This document shows, piece after piece, positions 33,900 through 46,413 of a DNA stretch of 64,000 nt. The DNA comes from Sipunculus nudus (Eukaryota; Annelida; Sipuncula; Golfingiida; Sipunculidae). The translations under genes were made by a program, and so were the position numbers. Every line of letters begins with the position of its first letter. The stretch's first letter is position 1. Where the stretch lies: positions 17,730,001 to 17,794,000 of the forward strand of contig CM049308.1 in NCBI GenBank assembly GCA_026874595.1, written 5' to 3'. The notes under the pieces are model-generated. The model saw nothing but the letters and a program-made list of their open reading frames with translations. It was not told the DNA's origin and did not search any database.

Positions 33900-34196
33900 T
33901 TCATGGATAAATCCAATTAATATAGGTTTCCGTTCTGAAATTAAATCCACCTCTTTCCACATGGGGTCTAGATTAACATATCTCCCCGGGTGATTACTGT
34001 TTGAATACGTCACCGTCTCAGCTGATCCGCTAAGCGAACAATAACTATGATATTTCTTTCGCAACACAAAGCGCATTCGACACGGCAAGCGTGCTGGCCG
34101 TCTGTGGGAGGGCCACGTGCTAATGTTTTCGCTGCATATATTAACGAGGTCGCGTAAGGTCAAGGGCGGTCACGTCGCATCAGTAAATAAGGTGTT
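33900..34196 (+). promoter_or_regulatory. PACS promoter / 5' UTR region
   Basis: Directly upstream of the PACS start the DNA becomes CpG-richer than its AT-rich surroundings. It holds an E-box CACGTG at 34114-34119, a CRE-like TCACGTCGC near 34170, and a weak TATA-like ATATATTA near 34137. No exact start site can be placed from sequence. Confidence 0.45.
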
Positions 34197-34303
34197 ATGG
34201 CGGATAAGGGAGGCAGGGGCTCAGGGGTGGGAGTAAATCCCATGCCCATGAAGCTCTTTGCTACCTGGGAGGTGGAAAAATCTACACCTAACTGCATTCC
34301 AAG
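34197..34303 (+). CDS. PACS: PACS-family sorting protein, first coding exon (gene continues beyond the window)
   Basis: Encodes MADKGGRGSGVGVNPMP, then MKLFATWEVEKSTPNCIPR with the final Arg codon split (phase 2), and ends at a consensus donor gtaagtt (34304). LFATWEV...S.P.C.PR is the hallmark start of the furin(cargo)-binding region of PACS1/PACS2, which in vertebrates also begins after a short Gly/Ala-rich leader. PACS proteins are cytosolic adaptors that bind acidic-cluster cargo and route it between endosomes, Golgi, ER and mitochondria. An in-frame TAA at 34188 fixes the start. No later exon (expected next: LCSLTLKKLVV) was seen up to 64000, so only about 36 of some 900 residues are here. 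Whether the animal has one or two PACS genes cannot be told. Confidence 0.87.
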
Positions 34304-34499
34304 GTAAGTTAACCTTTGTTGCTTGTATTTCATTCACTCAAAAGACGCGCTTGTTTTCAGATAGATACGAAACAGCATCAGTCGGGCCGGCGTATACCAG
34401 TCACATCTTCAGACTGAACACCCGCATCAGTTGTATTTATCATCATATGTTTCTGTTTACATTTAGATTATTTAATCAAGCTCCCCCTATCTGATAACA

Positions 34500-36336
34500 T
34501 TAATTAAAATCCACAATACGTAGGATGATATAAAGAACGGTATACGCCGATCTTGAATTCCATACCTGTGAGTAGAACAGGCCAGTTTTCATATCACATA
34601 TAAGCCTTTGTTGAATGTGACAACATTACTAATACTATTTTGTTCGTTTTGTGAGTCATCCAGGTTATTTCTGCGACTACCTGGAAAAATATTCACTCAC
34701 TACATATTTGCATGACAACCTTTGTGTCCAGCCTGTCAGCGATGCGGTTTATTGTGTGAAAATATGATTTCAATAGAATACTTCAGAGACATAGAAAATA
34801 TAGATTTTTAATTGTTACCGTACTATATCTTTGATTACATCTATCACTTATAATTAATAAACCATAACTTTCTTTTTTATTTCTTAATCCATCATTTAGA
34901 TATACCTAAAAATAAAATTTTTAATTATTTAGTTGTTTAATTATTTAAATTATGGCAAATAAAATATACTTAGTGAAGTTTAATGCCAGATGTCAGGTCA
35001 AGCTTGGGAAATATCTGTCAAATCCATCATAATTGTTAGACATCCAGAAAATTCTATAATAATATCAGATTATTATTAATAGTAGTATTTCTTTATATGA
35101 AAAATCAGATGCTAGTTACATTCACTAAATATGTGATGCTATCCCTACACTTGAGACTTTGTATTATATATATTATATACATACAAACTTATATGTATTT
35201 TCAACATGATTATTGATGCTTGGATTGATTTTTATTTTTGATGAATTCTAGTCCATTACTTTTTCTGTTTTTGTGTCATATTAAGCTTCCTAAGAAGTTC
35301 ATTCATTTTTCTATAATTACAAAAAAATGTAATCAATATCTGGATAGTTGTGTCCTAGCCAGACTACGCCAGTCAAGATCAACTTTTAAAAACTTGAACA
35401 TTGTGCAACATTTTCAATTTGCAATAGGCTTAAAAATAGCTTTTCACAGTTGACATCCCAGTAAAATACTCATCCTTTGATAAACGGTGGTTAGCTTTGG
35501 TTTCTAAGGTTTTTAAATTTGTGATATTCCCAAAGGGAAATTTATTGCAAAATGAATTCATAGAGAATTAAACATCAATTTGTACAGGTGGACAATCAGT
35601 TATAATACAGTAGTCTCACTGGTTCCCCATGTACATTATCCATGGCTGGTGTGTCAAAGGTTGAAAATGAAATGCAAAAGATTGATTTTATATATAGTAA
35701 GAGATAGATCCTTTTTATTAACCATAAACCAAAGACCTGTGTTATATATAATACATTATACATCAGATCTTTTATGTTATCTACAAAAAATGAACAAGAA
35801 TTTCCAACATTTGGTGTTTTCTTGGACCCACTAAAAATTGTTTAGATTTTGGGTACACATTAGATAAAGTTCTCATGTAATAATGCATGTACGCTTTGTG
35901 TTAGTTACTTTTTGATGAAACTGTGAGGACAGAACCCTCACAAATCACTTAAAAAGTGAAAATTATTTCATGAATATGGCACCATCTCACACATGAGAAC
36001 TAGGAACTGTCTCACAGATGACATGTAACTTCCAAGTGACATGTCTTATGTTTCTCTATATGCCGATATCACAGGCTATATATACTGAAGTGTCCCATTT
36101 GGATATGATTATAATTCTTTGACTAGTTATCGATAAAGGGTTCACATTTTCAAGAGAGTGATACATAACTTGACCAATACATTTAAATGTGTTCACATTT
36201 AGTTATGTGTGTCAGATAGTTCACTGAAACAATATCCAAGGTTGTTTATTATAAAGACACGGTGAGACTCAAGTTTCGACAGTGCAGGTGTCAAGCAATT
36301 TTTGACATTATACTTGCCTCACCAACATCCATTGAA
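34500..36336. other. PACS intron 1, AT-rich
   Basis: Nothing recognised. Confidence 0.5.
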
Positions 36337-36780
36337 TTAAAGGTGCCCATTAACCTGCATTTTGAAAAAAAAAAAATTATGTGACTTTTGGGTTCTGGCT
36401 TCCTCTGTGTATTAATGATCTAAGGTTAATTCTGGTTATGAAAAGTTCTTATAACGCCTCAGTGAAGGATGGATGAACTTGTATATCAACATGTTTGTAA
36501 ACACACCAATGTTGACAAACGGGGGAAAATATATAACCTAAGGACTTAGGTGGTAGGTTGCATATATATTCTGAGGTAGAAAAGTCACTTGTTGCAAAAC
36601 ACCATTTGCAAAGCTCTGGCTTATCTGAATTGCCACCAGATGCCCTTGGTGAACTGTTTTGATTATTTTTGCAAGGCCCCCACATATTACAAACATGTTG
36701 ATTTAAACAAAACAAGCGGCCTGTGTGATATCCAAGTTTTCTGGCCAGTTTTTATTAAAGCTCCAAGGGATTACCTTTAA
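36337..36780 (-). repeat. Dispersed repeat, - copy
   Basis: Inverse copy of the repeat at 27088-27516, beginning TTAAAGGTGCCCATT and carrying the same TGTTGCAAAACACCATTTGC block. The two copies lie on either side of the PACS start in opposite orientation. Confidence 0.7.
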
Positions 36781-37433
36781 AAGCTACAAGAATGAACAGG
36801 CCTGAAAGACCATGAAGGTAAAGTGTAAAATCAGATGAGAGTGACATCGTCGGTGATATCAGACTATGAAAACACCTTACCTTTACCTTCAATTAAAACA
36901 GATAAAAATTAACACTTCAGTCCCCAGGCATATTAGACAGTATCTCCTAGTTCTGCCTGGCAGAACACCAACTCTGCATCAGTTAATGAAGTTATAATTA
37001 TAGTCATTTATGTTTGTGATATATATTTTTCATGTCTTGTAATAAATTAAAATTTGTCCAGTAAACATTGGGGCTGCAAAATGTGTATTTTTTGCTCAAG
37101 ATTAGCTACTGCTATAATAATCCTATATGGCCCAGCCACGTATATAAACATAAGAGCTAGTATACATACTGTAATACGTGTGGTGCTATCCTTATTCAGG
37201 GCCACTCCTTAAGCTTTAATTACACACGATTAAGCACTTGTGAGTCCACATGTTTACTTGGCATTTAATCAGGCATGGATGGATAAAGCTAGGAAAGGGT
37301 TGCTCTATAGTCCTTGCTGAAACCTCTCCGGCTTCTTATAATGTATCAGACTGGTTAGTGGTGTTACTGCTAATGAGATCAGGTAAAACTGTGGAGAGGA
37401 GGCAAATCCTTGAGGTTAAGGGTTGGTTTCCAG

Positions 37434-37628
37434 AAGCGGATCCAGGGGGGGGTCCAGGGGGTCCGGACCCCCCCTTTTTCACCCGAAGCAACCTTTTTTA
37501 AGGGGTTTTGGACGTAATTTTGCGGCCTGGACCCCCCTTTTCCAGACCTGATGACCTTTTTTTTAGGAATTTCATTAGTCCTCCTGGGTTGGACCCCCCC
37601 TTTTCCTAAATCCTGGATCCGCCCCTGG
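37434..37628 (+). mobile_element. hAT-like MITE, CAG(A/G)(A/G)GCGGATCCAGG termini
   Basis: The left end is CAGAAGCGGATCCAGG and the right end CCTGGATCCGCCCCTG, inverted with two mismatches. The interior has GGACCCCCC tracts and CATTAGTCCTCCTGGGTTGG. GTTTC flanks both ends and may be (part of) a target duplication. Relics sit at 29436 and 31475. The TIR style is typical of hAT-derived MITEs. Confidence 0.75.
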
Positions 37629-37856
37629 TTTCATAGCAGTGCAAATGGACTTCTTCAAGTTTTTATCATTTCTGCAGTCACATCACATGTTGTTACACTG
37701 GTAGAAAAGTTTACTTGGGTGAACATATTTTTAGGCAATGCTTGATTCATTATAACTGTCATACACAGTTTGTCTCTGGATTAATCTTTCCAGTTTACAG
37801 TAGGTTACACTTCATTTCTAAGGGGGTCTTTTTAATTTCCCCAAAGTGCCAGCATG

Positions 37857-38047
37857 TACAGGAGAACCTGTCTTAAAGACCACCTATCTAATAAGACTTC
37901 CTGTCTATTTAGGCCACCCTTGAGTCCACCAAAAACATTCACAATGGTTATAACTGACCCATCTAATAAAACCACATATCAAATGAATAAAATAAGACCA
38001 CTTTTAGCCAGCCCCACAGATGGTCTTATTACATAGGGTCCTCTGTA
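37857..38047. mobile_element. Tc1/mariner-type MITE (family 2)
   Basis: The ends TACAGGAGAACC and GGGTCCTCTGTA are inverted. The inside has TCTTAAAGACCACCT and an opposing GATGGTCTTATTACA. The plan (TACAG..GAACC ends, GACCACC subterminal blocks) is shared with the copies at 23160 and 59914. Confidence 0.75.
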
Positions 38048-40480
38048 TACCCAAATGATGCTACCAATATACTCAGTACCTACCACCCAAACTACTGGTA
38101 CCTGAAACATACATATAACCTCTGCCAATATGGGATGCACTTTAATGAGCCTGTGAACAGTAAACGCCTGTATATCTCTTTGAGCCTCTATTTCAGTGTG
38201 GCTCCTTGTTGTATAGTGAAGAGAGGATATTGATAATCAGTGATTAACAGGGTAAATTGCCATGATTTGCATGCATCTGAAGACACAAGTCTCTGCCTCA
38301 GTGGTAAACATCTAATCAGATCTACAGTATAAGGAATAATTATTCTACCTATGTATTAAGCGAGCTATTTTTCATTTAACTAATCCTGTTAACAATGTTA
38401 CATGAAAAAAAGTAATAAAACGAACACAAGAAAAAACAGAACCTCCATGCTTTTTGGAGAGGTCGCAATTATTTTCTAACACCCAACACCATTCCTGTTT
38501 ATTCTACACTTGTCAGCCATGTCAAGTGCATGTTAATGGTTATTGACTAATGAAATCCGGTAAAGAGTGACTAACAGCACCTCATCAGTCTCATGACCAG
38601 CCAGTTGGCTGCCAGTCAGCTTATCACAGCGGTTGAGTCCTGTCAGCTGTACATAGTTCAGTGTCCTCTTTTATGAACTAGGCCAGTCAGCCAGCTATAA
38701 TATAGGTGATGTTACTCATACAATAATCAGATTAATCATTCATTTAATTATCATCGAGTTTCCTCATTATGAACTGAGGTAGTTGACCATTTATAATTTA
38801 GGCTGCATCACCTTTACAGAATTACAGATTAACATACATGCCACTCTAAGTAGATTTTCTCTTTTATGCCCTTTGCCAGTCGACCAAAATTAACTCAGTC
38901 TGGTTTATTGATCAACAAAGATAATAATTAATACCAATGTCTCTTTTGTGTGGTAAAATAAAGGAGGAAATATATTGTATATTTTGTGCACTTTATAGAT
39001 TGAATGAATGATGATAAGTTTTGTGACCTGCATCAGAAATTGAGATAGAAATGTGATCTCATTATTTCACAGCTGATTATAGAATGAATAGAAAGTTTGT
39101 TCCACATTACTAAAACAGATGGGAGAATCAATTTTTATGCTGTTATCATTATATTACAAAGGAGACTGATTCAGAACTTAATGAGAGAAAGAATGTTAAA
39201 TTTTATTTTATTTTTATTTAAGAACTGAGGGGGGGAATAATTTTCCTTTGCTGGGTATTTTAGAACACATCAGAGAATTAATTTTAATTTGTTTGGTCAC
39301 TTTGGTGTGTTAGGTCTAATTGAGGAATTGCTTTTTTGTTGTCACCAGATCTCAGTACTGATGGGAAATAATAAGGATTTTGTGAGAATGGATTGTTTAT
39401 TTGCAAGCTCTGTATTTCAGAATGATGATAGAATAGCTCTGGGAGTCCCCATATCTTGTAACTGTTATATATATATGTCCCCAGTATTAATCATCCTGTG
39501 AAATGAGGTCAGATTATAAAGATAGCTATATCATTAATAATGTGTTTCTGTTTTATGACTACTTAATATGACTAGCATATTGAGTAAAACCTAGGTTAAA
39601 AATATGTTGCAACAATAATCGCTAAATCAGTGTCAAGGCTTGACTTTTACTATTATTTAATTACTAATAGTTCACTTTTATTTGGATCAACTCACAGCAG
39701 GTGTAGTTCATTCCCCCAAGAGTGTCACTGAACTGCTCTAGTTTCTCTTGTTTTATAAATCACCAGGCAAAAATGTAAAGGTGACATCAGATATATTTAT
39801 TTTCTGAGTTCTTCCTGTTTTGATCCAGGGACTGTGAGGATCTTAACAGATGTTACACAAGAGGTGGATCAGGAAACTAGCCAGGAAGTTTTATGGGTTA
39901 CAGATATCTCTCTGATGGTTTGTGTTCTTGTTATCGGACATATTTTCCTTGGTGTAGGTTCTATTTCTGTTTGTTTCCGGGAGCATGTGTGGCATATCTG
40001 CACCTGTGAAGACTTTCATTACCTCAGCCAAGTATTTATGATGGAATGTGATGTTTTACCTGTCTTGCATTTTCCTGTCTGTTGTTTATTTTCCTTGCCA
40101 TAGTTGAAGATATTTAATTTTTATAACAGTTTTGGATGGATGTCTATAAAATTTATTATTGAGTGAACTATTTGGGCAATGAAGAGTTCAGTTTATTTAA
40201 GAGTCAATCTGCATAATATATTCTAGTGTTTGGGCAATATGCCTTGTCCTTTCAAGACTGCTCTTCTGTTTTGGTGTTTGGGGATGTACATTCTCTGTCT
40301 TGTGTACTTCTGGTATGGGTGGAGATATATATATATTTCTTTTGTACACTTTAGTTCTATTGTTGGAGGCATAGGTTCTCTTCACTGCTCTCTGGTTTGG
40401 GGTTTTTGGTAGAGAAGTGGGCTGTTATGAGAACTTTATAGTTTTATATTGCTTGAGGTGTGTACTCTTCTATGTGCTCT
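38048..40480. other. PACS intron 1
   Basis: No feature recognised. Confidence 0.5.
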
Positions 40481-40765
40481 CTAGTTGTGTTGTTGGTTGA
40501 GGTGTGAGATCTATTCACTGCTCTATACTTCTAGTATTTGTGGAGGTATGAGCTCTCTTTATAGCTCTTTACTATAAGTATTTGTGGAGGTATGAGCTCA
40601 CTTCACAGCTCTCTACTTCTAGTATTTGTGGAGGTATGAGCTCACTTCACAGCTCTCTACTTCTAGTATTTGTGGATAATGAGGTCTCTTCACAGCTCTC
40701 TACATCTAGCATTTGTGGAGGTATGAGCTCTCTTCACACCTCTAGAGCTACTTCTTGTGTTGGTG
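40481..40765 (+). repeat. 44-bp tandem repeat
   Basis: About six copies of a unit containing GAGGTATGAGCTCACTTCA, CAGCTCTCTACTTC and TAGTATTTGTG. The best copies are exactly 44 bp apart (40587 and 40631); outer copies are degenerate. Unrelated in sequence to the 44-bp satellite at 55147. Confidence 0.88.
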
Positions 40766-40829
40766 AAGGTATCCAGTGCTTGCTGGCTGTGGTTTTTACT
40801 GAGATGTTCACTTACTCTCCTCAGTAGCC

Positions 40830-43800
40830 TCCAGTTCTAATATTGGAGGAGATGTATGCTTTGTTAAGTGTTCTTTAGATTCCTTTGATGTCGATAGAAA
40901 TATTTCTGTAATTACCAGCCACTTGCATCTGTTTTGACCATCAAGTATTTGCTGAAAATGATTTTTTCCCCAACCAATAGTATCTTCTCATTTAAATAAT
41001 ATAAACATCCATTGGTTTTAATATGTGGCTTAAGTGGCGATATTACACTGGGTAAAGCCCAGTATGAATGACACATACAGGGGAGACTACCCTGTTAAGT
41101 ATGGATATTTTTCATCCTGTCACAGAGGGCCCTTACAATGCATCCTTTGACAAAAAAAAGTCAGTAGAAAGGACTGTCACTGAGGCAGGGATTTGAAAAT
41201 TATGGAGATCTCCCTGACCAGGTGTCACATGATGTTTCTGGCCATGTTGGACTGCGGGTGCATGCAAAAACAATTTCTTAGTTGACACATACATGTAGTC
41301 ATATTCTTTTATCACCTCATGGAAACACTTGCAACAAACTACCTCTTTCTGAAGCAAAATGGTCACAAACTGAAAGGTCAGTCAAAGCCCTGTGGTCACC
41401 AGAGTGAGCAATCTGCCATGGCAACCACTGGACCAGATTTCATGTGGAAAAAAGCCTGCTGTATTTAATAGCTAGAATGCCCTCAGGACAGCAAGTAAAA
41501 CAAACTTATCTATGGGAGAGCACTACACAGTCCCTGAAAGCAAGTCTGTCATGGCCTTCCTGACCTGGTTCACCCAAATTGAACAATTACCTTTAGGTAT
41601 ATAATTATATATGTCATGTTGTACTTGCTGTTTTTTGTATTTGTGATTTTTTACTTGATATAGTGACCAATTCTTAGGAGGTTATTTTTCAACTTGGTCT
41701 GTTTGTTTATATGTTGACACAATTGTGCAAAGTTGGATGAACCAATTTCCACAAACCAAGCACTTTGGACATTTGTGGAGGTATCGGGCATTGGCCAGGA
41801 AAAAACATTAAAATTTGGGACATGTCCAGATAAAGGAGCATAACCAGTAAGGTTGTATTTCTTTGGTGGAGGCATGCACACTTCTGAAGTGTGTTCCTGT
41901 AGTTATCTATATATATTTATATGACATAAGCGTACCAAAGGAGACTTCCTTTTTACCTCAACATACAAGATAGATCTGTTAGTAGGTGTCTGTGTGTTTG
42001 TTTGTGAGGTATGGTACTCAGTAGTGCAGTAGGCTCTCAATAAGTTTATTCAGAGAATGTCTGACAGTTACTTGTTACATATTGAAGCTTTGAAGCTTCA
42101 TTGCCAGTCCTTGGTGTGAACTCAAGCTTGTGAGAGGTTACAGCCTACACTGGGATAACATTTTACGTTAATTCATATTTGAAGTACTAGTATGTACCAC
42201 TTATATTATAACACACTGTTACAGATATTTTAATTCAACAATGAACTTAAAGATATTACCACATGATTATAATGGTAACTGTTATGTTTATGCATTATAT
42301 ACAGTCAGTAGCTAGAACTCTCTAAGATTTACAGATGTAAAGCTGAGATTGCTCAAGTTATTTCAGATTGAAAAAGTGATTTGAGTTGTTTGAATCTTCT
42401 TTAGATTGTATAAAATATTAGGATATTTAAGTGATTTGAAAATGAAATCAATTAACTAATCTAAAGTTGTTTTGGAAGTGGTTTTGGATGATTAGAAGCC
42501 TTTGTGGTTGCTGATGTTGTGTGAGATTATTTAAGAGATTTGAGATTATTCCAGAGCTGGGTTATTTAACTGAATTGAGATTATAAAAGAATTATGAGAT
42601 TATTTAGAAGATAGGAGATTACTACAATTGTTTAGTTTATCCTAAAGGTTTTGAAATTAATTGAGATAGTGATGAAAGCTGTGATTTGATCTTGAGTTAT
42701 TTTAGGTTATATATATATACTGGATAGAGGGAAGTTCTTGTAGTGATGATGGCTTAGGACTTCAGGTGTATAATTGTAGTCTACCATTGATAGGCTGCAC
42801 ACATTTCATGGTTGACTCACCCAGACATGACTCATAGAAATAAGGCTCTACTGCTTTTGATTTGTGTGCGTTTTACCTGACTACAATGTGTGTGGCAACT
42901 TCCATTGTGGTAATACAATAATATGCACATCATTTATCACTTCCATATTGCACTTATTGTATATCAGTTCTGAGCCTGCAAAAAAGTTTACAGGAGAAAC
43001 ATTTTGCTGTTATTTTTATTAAATTTGTTCATCAAGTCTATCTATTATGCAGTTGCTCTGTTGAGTCTTTTTTTAAATTTAATTTTTTTATATAAAGGTT
43101 CTAGGTCCATAGCCTGTTGGTGGCACTGTCTTTTGAATGAGAGTAAAGGTACCTGTAGTCATAATATAAGGGTGATAGTCTGATATTTTATTATTAAGCC
43201 CTCTAAGATTTGAGGTTTTAGGGGTTGCATGGTTTTAGCCACCCAGTGATGAAACGGATTAAAAACATGGTTAAAACCATCCTGCTTTAGCCACACTCTT
43301 GAGTTTGGAATGATTTGAGACCTCAGGTTTTATATGTGGCGGGCTGGGAATAATCCAGAAGTCATAAAAACTGTTCATTAGACACAAGTATGACTTTCTG
43401 AGGTTCCATAGAGGTTTTACCTTCTTGCTTTTCTGCACCATGGTCCAATGCCAAAGGCTACGTCCTACCCCTCTATATAGACTCACTGAAGTAAAGGTTT
43501 ATTTGTAAGCAGGATTTACAGTTTGTCTAAACATGTTCACACTACACTGGCACTGTGAATACTGTATCACATACTATGTTATTGCTTCTCAATGAATATA
43601 ATGATCACACTCCACCCGTATCTACTTGTGTTTTGTTCAGCTTTTGTCAAACCATGCTGGGAGGATGTTTTAGTGCTAAATTCATAAATACAGTATTCAT
43701 GCCTGTGCAGTATGAACATGTGTTACTTGCTTTGCATGTCAAATAACTTTTCAACAATGCTTACAAAGCAAGAAGAATATTTAGAAACGCGTGCTTCTGT

Positions 43801-43972
43801 TACCAATTGAAACAGTCTACAATAGGTTTTTGAATATTTTATGACATACACATAAAGTATCAAACTTGCACAAAATATGTATTGATTAGGGTAGCAGAAA
43901 ATAACTAGTGAATGAAGGGAGCATGACAAATATTTTATGCCCAGTATATTATGTTCTGTTTATTAATTTGTT
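40830..43972. other. PACS intron 1
   Basis: AT-rich; no gene or clear repeat recognised. Confidence 0.5.
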
Positions 43973-44041
43973 CAGTGGCGTCAATTTTTCTTCCAGGGTG
44001 GGGGGGGGGGGTGACTTTGTATATATATATATATATATATA

Positions 44042-46025
44042 TGTCAAGGCCCAGATCGCGATCTGGACGGATCTTAGATCTGTCCAGCCCAAATTGCGAT
44101 CGCAGTTCAGGCCGGCCCAAACTGCGATCGCAATCCAGGCTGGCCAGAACTTAGATCTGTCCAGCCTAGATTGCGATCGCAGTTTAGTCCGGCCAAAACT
44201 GCGATCCTTCTTTCTTGCTTCAGGATTGCAATCTGGTCTGGACAGATCTAAGATCAGTCCAGCCGAGATTGCGATCCTAAACTTGACCAGCCCATATTGC
44301 GATCCATGCTTTTACGATCACAGGAGTGAAACATTGGTTGTTTTACCAACTCATTTGGTATTGCATTGTACCATTTTCCCATAATAAATACAATTATAAT
44401 ACAGAAAGGCAATTTTCACTCCTTCATATCACAGGAGTGAAACATGGGATGTTTCACCAACTCATTTAGTATTGCATGGTTGTTGAAAAAAGGTAACAAG
44501 GAAACCATGGGTTTTATATGCTCACAAAATATGATTTGAAAGAGGAGGTAGCAAGTGCAGGTTTTGTGTGGTAATATAAGCTGCATTATGAGCTGATGGT
44601 GTTTAACTCAAGTTATGTAAGACTATGATAATATCCTTGGAGACAGGGAAGAGGATTGATGTCATTTATATTATTTACAGTTGGAATGGTGTGCTGTTTT
44701 CACATAGGTTTTGACTTGGCCATATAACTTTATCTACATTGCAGTAGAATTATTTGAAAAAAACCTGTCCATTATCAGTCATGGTAATTCTGATTTTTAC
44801 AAATGAGAACTTTAATTTAATAATTACTGGTTATTCCTACCCAAGAATAAAACTTAAATAATATAACTGTTTATTATAAATTAATAAATATTGTGTCAAA
44901 TATAATTTAAATTAAAAATAATAACAGCATCATATGAAAAGATCTTTTAATAATATAATTGAAATAAATGATTATTAAAATAATATTATAGAATATATTC
45001 ATGAATACATTCATGATTACATTTTGAAAGTATTTGCATTTGTATACAAATACTTTCATTTATACCTGTATTCCTATTTTTATGCATGAAATTATGGAGT
45101 ACATATATTCATATTCGCATTCAAATGTTTTTGCAAAGTATTCTTATCATGTCTGGTATTTATTCAGTTTCAGCAAAACAAAGTTCTTGAGAATCCAGAA
45201 TTTACAAATTTCACAAATTGATCATAAGTATGATCATAAACCTGGTTTTATGGCTTTAATTTATATTTAAACATGAAACTATTATATTCACTTTGGACTA
45301 CTTTCACAGCAATCTAAGCACTAGACATAGCAAAGGTCTTATGACAATTATCAACATTACAGAAATCTTAACAAGAACTTGTCTAAGATCTGATTTTTTA
45401 TCATATTTAAAAATTTTTATTTAGAAAAATGTAAAAAATTTAAAAGAAATCTCAGCTATGAAACCATTTTAAGAATAAAAAATAACTCAAGCATAAGAAC
45501 ACCCTATAAATTGTACAAGGAGAAAACTAGAGATGGGCAAGTTTAATTTTATTAACATAAATTGAGGAACCAGCAATACAGATTTTGATTATTTACATAG
45601 TCTTGTGACAGCTGATACAGCCACGAGTCTTAATATTATTAGTGAAACATATTGACATATTTAATCAGTACTTGTCTGAGTAAAATTTTAAAATTTTGAC
45701 ATATTTTACTTTTTTAAATTTTAAAATAACTATAAATTAACAAGCTGAAACACTTGGATCGCATTGATCGCAATATGGGCTGGTCAAGTTTAGGATCGCA
45801 ATCTTGACTGGACAGATCTTAGATCTGTCCAGTCCAGATTGTGATCCTGAAGCAAGAAAGACAAGATCGCAATCCTGGCCAGACTAAACTGCGATCGCAA
45901 TATAGGCTGGACAGATCTAAGATCTGGCCAGCCTGGATTGCGATCGCAGTTTGGGCCGGCCTGAACTGCGATCGCAATTTGGGCTGGACAGATCTAAGAT
46001 CCGTCCAGATCGCAATCTGGGCCTT

Positions 46026-46029
<4 letters not shown>
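44042..46029. mobile_element. Palindrome-chain element A, 264-bp inverted arms
   Basis: Begins TGTCAAGGCCCAGATCGCGA and ends with the inverse GGGCCTTGACA. The left arm 44042-44305 and right arm 45766-46029 are inverted copies of equal length. Each arm is a chain of short palindromes centred on GATC (CAGATCGCGATCTG, GCGATCGC, AGATCTAAGATC), separated by CCAGCC/GGCTGG/GGCCGG linkers. The 1.46-kb middle is AT-rich and non-coding. (TA)n tracts flank both ends. Open frames through the arms are artefacts. Confidence 0.85.
44322..44475 (+). repeat. Local direct repeat inside element A
   Basis: CACAGGAGTGAAACAT and CCAACTCATTT(G/A)GTATTGCAT occur twice, about 101 bp apart. Confidence 0.8.
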
Positions 46030-46085
<56 letters not shown>

Positions 46086-46112
46086 TATATATATACACAT
46101 ATATATATATAT
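46030..46112. repeat. (TA)n microsatellite
   Basis: TA tract with two CACA interruptions, directly abutting the right end of element A; a matching tract (44019-44041) abuts its left end. Confidence 0.95.
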
Positions 46113-46413
46113 ACCTTTTTCAGCGTCACCAATTTATATATTCAACTATATACATATAATATATAATTATTATTATATATATACTTAATCATTTTTCAAA
46201 TAATTATGTTTTAGAAAATAAGTTATTTTGTGAATTCTAAGCAAGGTTTAGATATAACATTGTTTAATTGTTTAGTAAATGGATCAAAAGTCTTTAATTC
46301 TTTTTATTAATATATTTCATTTGCAATATTATAATATTATTCTCTGAAAAGTTGGGGGGGGGTGATAAAATTGGGTATATATACCCCCATCCCCCCCTAT
46401 ATTGACACCCCTG

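Larger units (their letters stand above)
43973..46413. mobile_element. 2.4-kb outer element with hAT-like ends
   Basis: The ends CAGTGGCGTCAAT (43973) and ATTGACACCCCTG (46413) are inverted with two mismatches, each followed inward by G tracts and TA tracts. The flanking 8-mers AATTTGTT and ACTTTGAT agree at six of eight positions, compatible with an aged 8-bp target duplication. No transposase frame. It encloses the palindrome-chain element at 44042-46029. Confidence 0.6.

Noticed and set aside
44090-44180. GCGATCGC sites suggesting cyanobacterial contamination (HIP1 motif)
   Set aside because: The sites occur only inside one inverted-repeat element in AT-rich DNA with eukaryotic flanks and related copies.
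43908-44384. 158-codon open frame with Tyr-Ile repeats
   Set aside because: It reads through a (TA)n tract and the palindrome chain of element A. Similar frames appear in both strands of the inverted arm, as expected from palindromes.
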